Assembly (NCBI GenBank): GCA_015039315.1 | Contig: WIDE01000191.1 | Coordinates: forward strand, 1-17,810 | Direction: 5' to 3' | Source of the DNA: Clavulina sp. PMI_390 | Taxonomy: Eukaryota; Basidiomycota; Agaricomycetes; Cantharellales; Hydnaceae | Length of the DNA stretch: 17,810 bases | Part shown: positions 1-8,463 of the stretch, piece by piece | Numbering within the stretch: position 1 is the first letter of the stretch | Layout: the number at the start of each line of letters is the position of its first letter | The notes under the pieces: model-generated | Seen by the model: only the letters and a program-made list of their open reading frames with translations | Told to the model about the DNA's origin: nothing | Databases searched by the model: none | Position numbers and translations under genes: made by a program

Positions 1-30
1 AATGGCATGTTTCAGTCTGAAATGCCAGGG

Positions 31-545
31 TCCTCATACATCTGAATGTTCAGATATGGCATTTGAGGGCTCAAATGCTAGATGGTGGGATACTTTTGGT
101 GGTTCAGCTGACACAGGACAACAGGGTCTCATGGCATCTGAGTATTCAGATGGTACATTTGAGTTTCAAACGCCAGATTTCTGGTGCATCTGAGCATTCA
201 GATCCTGCACTTGAGCCTCATATGGCAGGGTTGCTAGGTATCTGAATGCTCAAATGGCCAATCTGGGTCTCAGATAGCATCAATTTGGATGTTCAGATGG
301 TATGTGTGAGTCTCATTTGGCAGGCATTTGGATGTTCAGATGATGACTATGAGTGTCAGATGGCAGGCATATGAACATCCAGATGGTGGATCTGAGTCTC
401 AAATGTATACATTTGAATGCTCAAGTGGTACATTTGAGTCTGAGTTGGCAAGCATCTGAACATTCAGATGGTCAAAATTTGAATGCTCAAATAGTCATCT
501 GAGTGTCAGATGGTATGCATCTGAATGTTCAAATGCCACAATTGT
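31..545. repeat. Degenerate minisatellite, period about 43 bp
   Basis: A module reading roughly TCTGAATGTTCAGATGG, then TTTGAGTCTCAAATGGCA, recurs across the stretch. Starts of the TCTGAA/TTTGAA element fall near 41, 137, 189, 241, 284, 327, 370, 412, 455 and 520. Spacing is 52 bp in the first part and 42-43 bp afterwards, with a partial extra unit near 478. Each half of the unit is a short imperfect inverted repeat (TGAATGTTCA and TTTGAGTCTCAAA), so single strands could fold into small hairpins. Copies differ by many substitutions, so the array is old. Short open frames here follow the repeat and are not credible genes. Confidence 0.85.
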
Positions 546-675
546 ATTGAACAGGTCATGTGCCAGCCGTGGCTGGCAAGTTGATGTTTGTTTGTCCCTT
601 TGTTTTCTCTTTCTTTCTTTCACCGCAATTTTTTTTGTTTGGTCACTTGTTTGGCTGGATGGTTGGATGGTTGGG

Positions 676-706
<31 letters not shown>

Positions 707-897
707 TATCATCCCACTGTTCATCCACTCTGTATATCTGTATCTATCTGCTCAACTATCTATAGATTCATTTGCCTCTTGCTGTTTGACTGTTTGTTGG
801 CTGCTTGCTTGTTTGTTTGTTTGTTTACATGTTTAGTAAGCTGTGTGTTTGTTGACTAGTGTCTATCTTTGTTCATCTGCTAATTTCTTTGAAGCAA
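546..897. other. Gene-free stretch with simple-sequence DNA
   Basis: This stretch separates the 43-bp array from the first exon of the oxygenase gene. It contains pyrimidine-rich DNA (about 590-640), a G-rich TGGGTGGT tract (about 655-703), and a TTTG tetranucleotide run (about 808-828). Short + strand frames here encode only Trp/Gly/Val or Leu/Cys low-complexity peptides, as expected of the simple repeats. It may include the promoter and 5' leader of the downstream gene, but I see no clear TATA or CCAAT element at a sensible distance. Confidence 0.6.
655..703 (+). repeat. G-rich TGGGTGGT tandem repeat
   Basis: About six copies of an 8-11 bp unit built from GGTTGG and GGGTGG lie in tandem. 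The + strand holds many GG and GGG runs separated by two bases or fewer, so a two-tetrad G-quadruplex is possible. The encoded Gly/Trp/Val string is a by-product of the repeat. Confidence 0.8.
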
Positions 898-2466
898 ATG
901 AGAACCATGAGACCATTACACCAGCAAGTTTCTCCTGGCTCATGTTTAATACCAGCAGAGTTCTGACTTCCATATGTTTATTCCAATCCAATCTTCATTT
1001 TAGGAACAATTTGATAACCTGGTTGTTAGTGGCCCCAAGATGATGGCCATCAAATCACACCATGCCAAGCTCAAACATGTAGCTGGTGTAAGCCATGGAA
1101 CAAAACGCAAGCTGGTAGGTTTTGAAATCTACATTGACCCAACTAGAGGCCATTGGCTCACAAAAATGTTGTGCAGGCTGACAAGCTACAGCTCCACCAC
1201 CGCACCAGCAATGATACCTGGATCTCTATGCCTCATGTTTTGAAGATTGTATCCAACCCATCCAACCCATCGCAGTATAAACACCATTGTCTCCTTGTGG
1301 ATGTGATCAACCCTTATCATCCAGAGCTCTGCAAGTTGCTTCAATCCAGGGCTACCAAGCCTAAATGCACCATTGAAGTTGGTGGCCCAGGCTGGCAGAT
1401 CATTGATGCTGCATCCACTGCAGTGGTGATACCTGAAGGTGCCACTACACCTGCTATCTATGTGGTGCGTGATGTTACAAAGAACCATGGCAGCATCCAA
1501 GATGCACTCCATGCCATCACTGTTGAAGCAACTTCTGTCCGGCGCAATATACGTGTGAGTCTTCTCTCATCTTCTCTCTGGTGAGGGGCTAGGAATATGG
1601 CTACTGATGCCAGGTTTCATGTAAATTAGCCCACCCATCCTGGCCACATGGTTGCAATGGGCCATAGTGCTGGAAGCCGCCATGCACGGCTGTTTGGTTG
1701 TGTCAAAAACCTCAAAACAGTGGCTGCCCAACGTGACCAGTCTAGACTGGACAATGATGCACTGGGTGCAATGGCCTTTGTGAACTGTCTTGCCCAGGCC
1801 CATCTGCCACATGAGGTTACTGAAGCCAATGGTGAAGGACTTGCAGCATCAGGCTTACCCCCCATCTTTTCAACAACCATCCAACCAGGCATGTTTCCTT
1901 ACCTTTTGCCTCTAATTCTGTCCATTTATTCCATGATGTCTAGGGATGGGATGGGAATTGACCATTCATGGGGACTGCTACATGTTTCCCCATGCTGACC
2001 GGCCAGTCCCAGAGGCATATTTTGCCCATAACTATTCTGCGTAAGTGGATCAAGGCCCATGAGTAATCTGGATGTAGATCATATGAACTGAACCCTGTCT
2101 AGGCACTCCCACACTGACAAGTCTGCAGCCCCATGGACAATTGTCTACACTCCTTCATTTGAGGTTGGCCAAACAATCTGTGATTCAAAAGGCCAACCTT
2201 TCAATGAGGATGAAGTACAGGGCCTCCAAAGTTGTGGACTTGACTTTGTTTCCCTTGCTCACTAGGTGATTGTGCATGGGGCTGCTGACACTCTCTGGGC
2301 ATTTCACTCCTGTGAACTACATGGAACCACCCCAAGCTGTGGTGTGGCAAATACGGGTATTGCATTAACCGTCTCTGAGCATATTATTGCAGCACACAAT
2401 GACTGGCGTGCAGCAGGGAAGCCTATGGCTCATCTTGGCTACCTTCCAGATGGGCACCTCATTTAA
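898..2466 (+). CDS. Putative Tet-like 2OG-Fe(II) dioxygenase, seven exons
   Basis: Reconstructed exons are 898-927, 1004-1114, 1177-1554, 1630-1888, 1944-2040, 2103-2214 and 2266-2466. They total 1188 nt in one phase, giving 395 residues. Introns are 51-76 nt; the one at 1889-1943 appears to use a GC donor. The C-terminal third looks like a double-stranded beta-helix oxygenase: an HTD iron-binding motif (residues 295-297) follows an NYSAHSH stretch, and the block DTLWAFHSCELHGTTP (337-352) supplies the distal His348. This HxD...HGTT layout resembles the Tet-like 2OG oxygenases common in agaricomycetes, which use Fe(II), 2-oxoglutarate and O2; some oxidise 5-methylcytosine. The Arg expected about ten residues after the distal His to bind 2-oxoglutarate is not evident (CGVANTGIALTV), so activity is doubtful. 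Residues 1-290 match no domain I recognise. The first exon and start codon are the weakest part; exons from 1004 onward are well supported by phase. The substrate cannot be told from sequence. Confidence 0.6.
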
Positions 2467-3605
2467 AATATGTACTGCACATGTCCATAGCTAGAAAGAA
2501 TCAGGTGCTCAAAGTGTTTACTTTCATGCTTGCTATAATAGTCATGGTGCTCATCCCTTGATGCACTATATAAAGGAGAATATGCAGGTACCTTGATTCC
2601 CAATATTTTTAACCTTGCAAGGTGCTCTTGGCAAAGAGCTGTGAGTGATAAGATATCTGAATCTGCCACTACTGACAGTAAGTCCTTAGCCTATAAGGGA
2701 GGCAGGGTAATGAAAGTGATAGTGCTCTTATCCACAGTCTGTAATACTAGAAGAGTGATATATGGCATAGATTGATTGATTGATTGATACAAGATTGCAT
2801 GTGTCAGTCCATACTATTCCTAACGCCTGAATTGCCACCAACAACACCAATCCATTGACACCTCTTGATTGTCATCTCATAATCTTGCAGCCATATCTCT
2901 ATACTCTTACCTAGTGTTAGCTATGACTCTTGGGTCTATTTACATCTTTTACATACACAATGTTGCAGGGAAAATGGATTTTGATAGTGGAGAATTGATT
3001 TAGGAATGGAAAATGAGAACCTAGTTCCATCTGGTACACATGCACTGGATCTTGAAGGAATGGAACAAAAAATCATATCCAGAACACCAGGATAATCCAA
3101 ATGGATATGTATCAACAAAAGGGGAATGATTAGAAGAACCAACATATGAAGGGAAAGTATTCCTAGGGAGAGTGAGGAAGGGAAAATTCTGGTAACTTGA
3201 CATAATATAAGAACATTAGTAGGTCACCAGACTTACTTCCACCAAGACCAATTCAGTGATTAAAATTCTGAGCTAAGAGTTAAGGGAAAAGATTGGGAAT
3301 GGATAAATGGATGGGGGATGGGATGGATGGATTATCTAGCTATAAGGCTCTTAGTTGCAGGTGTGACCCTCTGACTACTGGCACTAAGCACTCCAAAGTG
3401 AGTTCAGGTCCCAAAGATGCTAGATCTCTGTGACTCCTATTCACAATCTTATTTGTGTATTTTGATGGGTACAGGTCTGCTCTCTGATGCAGCTGAGACT
3501 ATCTCTGGTGTTAGGGTCACTTGACACCAATCAACAATTAAGGCTGGATAGGATAATGTGGTTAGAGGCTGAGCTTATTGCTTGGTGTGGATAATGGGGA
3601 AGATT
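2467..3605. other. Intergenic region without a convincing gene
   Basis: All frames are short and AT-rich and lack protein-like composition. Visible structure is limited to a GATT tetranucleotide run (2769-2788) and a GGATGG-rich patch (about 3299-3331). A weak tRNA-like B-box (3401-3411) follows about 55 nt after an imperfect A-box-like sequence. The first part is the likely 3' untranslated and terminator region of the oxygenase gene. Confidence 0.55.
2769..2788. repeat. GATT tetranucleotide microsatellite
   Basis: About five uninterrupted copies of GATT (ATTG in register) are directly visible. It lies 300 bp after the oxygenase stop codon, outside any supported exon. Confidence 0.9.
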
Positions 3606-4657
3606 CTGGTTAATAATTTAGGGGGAGTCTCAGAATGATCATAGCCACTACATTCTCACTCTCAGACTGACAGATTAAGTCTCAAAATGTGCCTTTGCCC
3701 TGCATTCTGAATGTCAGACCGACATGTTGAGTCTCAAAATATTCACACCCACTGCATTCTGAATGTCAGACCAACAGATTGAGTCATGAAATGCACCCAT
3801 GCCCTACATTCTGAACATCTGACTGACAGGATGAATCCCAAAAGGATCACAACTACTGCACTCTGAATCTCAGACTGACAGGTTAAGACCAAAATCCTCC
3901 ATAGCCACAGCATTTTGAATCTCAGGTGGACAGATTGGGTCTCAAAATATGCCCACCCACTGCATTCTGAAGCTCAATTTGGCAGGGTGAGTCTCAAAAC
4001 AAGCACAGCCACTGCATTCTGAATCTCAGACTGGCAGGTTGAATCTCAAAGTACACCCATGCCCTGCATTCTGAATCTCAGACTGACAGGTCAAGTCTCA
4101 GAATAATCACAGCCACTGCATTCTGAATCTTAAACTGGCAGGCTGAGTCTCAATATAATCACAGCACCTGCATTCTGGATCTCATATTGGCAGGTTGAGT
4201 CTGAGAATGAACACACCCCCTGCATTTTCACTCTCATATTGCCGGGGTGAGCCTCAAAATAATTACAGCCACTGTATTTTGAACCTCAGATTGCTAGGTT
4301 GAGTCTGAGAACAATCACAGCCCTTGCATCCTCACTCTCAGACGGGCAGGTTAAGTCTCACAATGCACCCATGCCCTGCATTTTGAATCTCAGATTGGCT
4401 GGCTGAGTCTCAAAATAATCACAAACACTGCATTCTGAATCTCATGCTGGGAGATTGAATCTCAGAATATCCCCACCCCCATGCATTCTCAATCTCAGAT
4501 TCACAGGTTGACTCTCAAAATGCACCCATCCCCTGCAATTTAAATCTCAGACTGACAGGTTGAGTCTCAGAAGTATCACACCCCCTGCATTCTCAATATC
4601 AGAGTGACAGGATGAGTCCCAAAATGATCACATCTACTACATTCTCATCTACATCCC
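3606..4657. repeat. 52-bp minisatellite, about 20 diverged units
   Basis: The landmark GCATTCTGAA recurs at 3650, 3702, 3754, 3806, 3858, 3910, 3962, 4014, 4066, 4118, 4170, 4222, 4274, 4326, 4378, 4430, 4483, 4535, 4587 and about 4639. The step is 52 bp throughout, apart from one 53-bp step. A unit reads GCATTCTGAATCTCAGAC, TGACAGGTTGAGTCTCAAA, then a variable A-rich piece ending either CACAGCCACT or CACCCATGCCCT. Copies differ by many substitutions but almost no indels. The two ending types are interspersed, which may reflect an older higher-order unit. No frame stays open through it, so it is non-coding. Confidence 0.95.
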
Positions 4658-5788
4658 CCTTCTACAAACCATTCATAAGTACATTGAGTACACTTTTCCT
4701 GGTCTGTTTCTTGTTTCATTTTCTCATGTTCTGCCTCATGGCCTCCCTATGGTCTGAGGACCCTAGAACTCTTTTTCTCCCCTTTTCTTCCTACTATTTT
4801 CCATAATTGTAGTGTAAATAGAACCTGTAAGTAGTTAGAAATTGGTGTGTTCACAAGATCAGTCTATTACCTGTTAACACCCAAGTGCTCCATCCTACCA
4901 GCCTTTATCCAGCATCCTTATCACACTCAGAAATTGCTCCTGCACAATTATACCCCTGCAGTTGACTAGACAAGAGATATATCCAGGTTGGCTAATATCT
5001 GAAGAGCTTGTCCACTATATTCTGTGGGACTCTGTGTTAGTGTCTAGTGCTCTGTAAGCTATTTCTGGCTTGATCCTTCTGAATCCCTCATCTGGCAATT
5101 GTAAAACCCTTCCAAATGGAAGATTCAAACATCATTATATTCATTAATTCAATACTACACTAAGTACATCAAAAACTACTATTTTTCCTATCATCTGTTG
5201 CAACTGTATGGATTGAGGAGGGATTTACTAAACCATTCATTTTCCTTCCAACAGTAGGTACAAGTCCAAGGATTTTCCCACTGACAACAATTAGAAATCT
5301 ATATACATTCAGTGAGTAGCTTGAGCTTCCAATTGGTCAACTTACATGGGAGAAGTATCCCCTACAGTCTCACCTCTCACAACTCTTTCTTTACAATCTA
5401 GGGCATTGGGGTATGGCAATTTTCCAGCTTGATATTTCTTGTAACATGTTTTGCAGGATATGATTTGGATAGTTGGTCATACTTGCTCTGATTCCCAAGT
5501 GGTGTAGTTGGTAGTACCTGGTGTGTGTGACCTGATCCCATACTGGAGTCCCTCCTATGGTTCAATTCCCATGTGCGTCAATAATATATAATAATGATTG
5601 TGCACAAAGTAGCCTGCTGTGAAATGTGCTACCTATCCTAAGATTGAAACCACTTTTGCCAATTTTTTTAAACATAGAAATCCCACTTGAAATGCATTTT
5701 TATTGTACACAGCATATACCTGTGGCCACTATGGATGGGGACCATGACCATCATGCCAACCACAGGCACCTACTTACTATAACATAAC
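4658..5788. other. Intergenic region with no visible gene
   Basis: Frames are short and broken, and composition is AT-rich. The longest frame begins inside the 52-bp array and runs to about 4806 as a Phe/Ser/Leu-rich peptide without domain character. The only recognisable element is the tRNA-like body near 5500, described separately. Confidence 0.55.
5493..5669 (+). mobile_element. tRNA-derived SINE-like element
   Basis: An RNA polymerase III A-box (TGGTGTAGTTGG, 5500-5511) is followed 47 nt later by a B-box (GGTTCAATTCC, 5559-5569) in the correct order. The flanks do not form a seven-pair acceptor stem and the T-arm pairs poorly, so this is not a working tRNA gene. A tRNA-like head followed by unrelated AT-rich sequence is the layout of a SINE. 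A run of seven T (5663-5669) could end a Pol III transcript; I used it as the tentative 3' limit. No target-site duplication was identified. A decayed tRNA pseudogene is the alternative. Confidence 0.5.
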
Positions 5789-6025
5789 CTACACAGAGTA
5801 ATGATGGATGTCCCTACCAAGCACCTGCCTTCTAAATGCCTGCATCTGTTGGTACTGGAGATGCCTCTTAAGTGTGACCTGAACAAAGAAATTATGGAAC
5901 CCAGCTTGTAGGTGACTAATTATACCAGCAAATCCTACAAACCACACATTTAGATGTCTTGTTGGCAAAAAAAACACTTGTACTAGTCCTCTCATCAGCT
6001 TAGACATAGTGCAAGTTGATATCAT
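5789..6025 (-). pseudogene. Relic of a KDZ/CxC-associated protein C-terminus
   Basis: The frame encodes a block containing HLNVWFVGFAGIISHLQ and then a basic Gln/Arg-rich tail. It aligns by eye with the end of the neighbouring CxC5/CxC6 protein (HINSWFHSYSGVLSHMH; gene 6150-8384). The shared pattern is H-[IL]-N-x-W-F, G-[VI]-[LI]-SH, then H-[DN]-F. Only the last 60 or so residues are recognisable. Upstream of them sequence homology is lost at a run of eight T, where the expected NTEACE-like segment is missing or out of frame. It lies just downstream of the longer gene on the same strand, so it is probably the remnant of a second element copy or a tandem duplication. No start codon or upstream domain is credible. 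Confidence 0.6.
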
Positions 6026-6149
6026 ACCATTTGGTCTGTTTTCAATAACAGACTCATGTATTTACACTCCTGCTAGCTAATCAGTCACCACAGTTATATT
6101 AAATTTGGTGCTCAATCCCCTGTACTTGGGAGCTGACTTTAGTCTATAG

Positions 6150-8384
6150 TTACATAAGTCCCTTTTTATGAAGCTCTTTCTGACATGCATCATAGTGACA
6201 CTGGAGCATGATTTGAATGAGAAAATCATGGTTACTCGCATGCATATGGCTCAACACCCCACTGTAGCTATGGAACCATGAGTTTATGTGCTCACATGCC
6301 TCAGTATTGAATGCTTTCTGTAGCTGGATCCTTCCTTTCTTGTTGGTGACTGGTATTAATAGATCAAGTTGTGAACCATCCTGTGGAGCAGGATTGCAAA
6401 ACCTGCTGCAAATCTCTGTATCCTTGTGGTTCCTATAGTGGAATGTATCAACCATGAATTTTGATGTTTCCACCAGTCTTCAGCAAGGGAAATTGGGGGT
6501 TCTTCAGCTTTCCATGGACCAATTACTCGCCGTGCAAGCATACTATAGACAACACGACATGCTTTGTCAAGTGCAATGAAGGTTGGGTAGGATTCAGCGG
6601 TGGGATATAGAGTGTAGAGAAGCTCAATAATGAGTGTTGGGCTTTCACTTGATGGGAATTTGGTCCATGCAAGCGGACATCCACATGGCCGCACTACTAG
6701 CTCAATGACATGGATGAATCTGTAATTCCACATGTGCTTGAGCTTAGCAGTATTTGCAGCTTCAGGTGAGTTGGATGCACCTGGATTGTGGTCATGGGGT
6801 ATGAGGGTTTCAGTGTCCTCTGCCACCCGGTGTGACTGCCGTTCTGCCCATTCATTTTGTGCTGTGATGATCCAGTCTTCCTTTGCCCCTTCTTTCCCAC
6901 CTAAGTGCAATGCTCTCCGTTGCTGCCGTACAATCCGGCAGTGACCACTATAATTCTCACGCTTCGTGCCTTTGCAGTACTGAGACCAGGCCTCCTGGTG
7001 TTCCAGCCTACTGCAAGCTCTGGTATTGGAAGGCATACTAGCAATAGGGCGGCCACAGTTCTCTACACCACAGAGCATGCCATGTGATGCCTGATGTACA
7101 GCACAGTATTTTTTTGATACAAAATCAAGTGGTGGATTAGGGCATTGCTTGAATGCACATAGGCGGTGGCCAAGACTGATACCATCAATCACAATCATGT
7201 CAACTTCATGATTTTTATCAATAAACTGATTCTGTGGTCATACTTCAATATACAATTGCACAGGGTAAATTGAGGCAGAAACATACCAGTTGTCCACTAT
7301 CAGAAATCTCTTCCCCTGCATTAAGTGAGTCTATTAATCCAGTGGGATAACCAGTCCGGTGCAGGTGGTGACATTCATCACACTTGTGAGAGTCAGCCCC
7401 AGGAATTTTTTTCACTGGCCCTGGATAGAATTCATTCATCACCATAGCACAAACCTGATGCATTTCTGTTCCAAATGGAACAATGAGGCTGCTGTTGGCC
7501 CCTGAACACATGAGGATTGAGTGATGCAGCACAAATACTTTCCATACATGGGATGGCTGGAGTGTAATAGGAACCTCCTTCAGAAAGTGGCAGTCATTAT
7601 AATTCTGAGCAAGGCTGTCATTTGACATATGGGCGTTATACTTTAGCCCTGTCATTGTTTTTGCAACATCATGGTGGGCCCACAGATTTTGTCCAATGCG
7701 TAAATGAGTGGAGTGTGGGTTATAGATGTTGCAGTGGTCTGCACCTACTAATGTAGTGAAGCGGTCAGGGTGATGTGGTGTCCGGCATGCTTGGTCACGG
7801 CACTGGGCTGCTATCATGCGGCCCTGGATAAATCCAAGCTCTGTGACAATCCATATATCATGGTAATCACGGTCATGCTGGGGAACATCACCACAGAGCT
7901 GGCAACAATCATAGAGTGGTGCAAGGAGTGTTGGGCTAGATGGAGGCAAAGCAGTGTAGGAATAATTGACGCCATCAAATCCAAAACTGGACCCAATAAT
8001 CTGAGCAATCCTGAGCTGAACTGCTGGTGCCATGTCAAGCTGAGTATGGCTGAGTGCCCAAGCACGGAGTCTTCCAAGCCATGCTGTGCCACGGCTATTC
8101 TGTGCAACAGAAAATAAGGTATGCAAGTGAAACACAGCATGGTTCTCATACACCAAAAGCATTAGGCACAATGCAGCTGCTGTATCCATACTTGGGGCAA
8201 GCTCATAGATGATTTCAGCTGTCTGATGAAACAGTGGGAGTGGCATGGCATTGGCAGGTGGTAGAAGCAAAATCAAAGCCCCAAATCTCCATCCAACCAA
8301 TGCTAATATGCACTGAGAAGTAATGAGTGCAAAGATTCTGAAGAAATTTGATTTATTTGGCCTGGAGAGAATTGATGAACACAT
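6150..8384 (-). CDS. CxC5/CxC6 cysteine-cluster protein associated with KDZ transposons, frameshifted
   Basis: Exon 1 is 8384-7287 (366 codons) and exon 2 starts at 7231. The 55-nt intron has a GTATGT donor and CACAG acceptor, both phase 0. CxC5-like cysteines lie at residues 160, 161, 164, 195, 200, 335 and 338. The CxC6 block follows VIDGISLGHRLC, with C391, C396, C409, H412, C420, C425, C439 and H444 as likely zinc ligands. This CxC5-spacer-CxC6 order is characteristic of proteins accompanying Kyakuja-Dileera-Zisupton transposases in agaricomycetes. The C-terminal part keeps a transposase-like series: ALDKAC (Asp588), DTFHYRNHKDTE, CNP, and NTEACEHINSWF. The frame breaks near 6475: homology continues in the -1 frame (6473-6150, 107 codons), as if one G was lost from a G-rich run. 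A sequencing error would look the same. The ATG at 8384 is the first in frame, but residues 1-25 are uncertain because a cryptic acceptor (CTCAG) lies inside them. Likely a decaying mobile-element gene. Confidence 0.8.
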
Positions 8385-8463
8385 TGATTCAGAATGTACA
8401 TTTACATTGAGATAGCACAGTAGCCGAATGAATTTGCATCAGATTATCACCAGCCTTGGTGTC

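Noticed and set aside
588..836. Leu/Cys/Trp-rich + strand frames resembling a small membrane protein
   Set aside because: They are made of the TGGGTGGT and TTTG simple repeats; no start context or conservation is evident.
3340..3412. A second tRNA-like body: GGCTCTTAGTTG followed by AGTTCAGGTCC
   Set aside because: The A-box match is poor and no stems form; it is too weak to list beside the element at 5500.
4612..4806. A 64-codon + strand frame rich in Phe, Ser and Leu
   Set aside because: It starts inside the 52-bp array and looks like chance translation of AT-rich DNA.
5500..5575. A functional tRNA gene
   Set aside because: The acceptor stem does not pair and the T-arm is mismatched, although both promoter boxes are present.
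8385..8463. An intron joining the unknown gene to the CxC5/CxC6 gene into one reading frame
   Set aside because: Donors before the stop at 8464 are poor (GTTGAC, GTATCC) and would remove the ATG at 8384; two genes is the simpler reading, though not certain.
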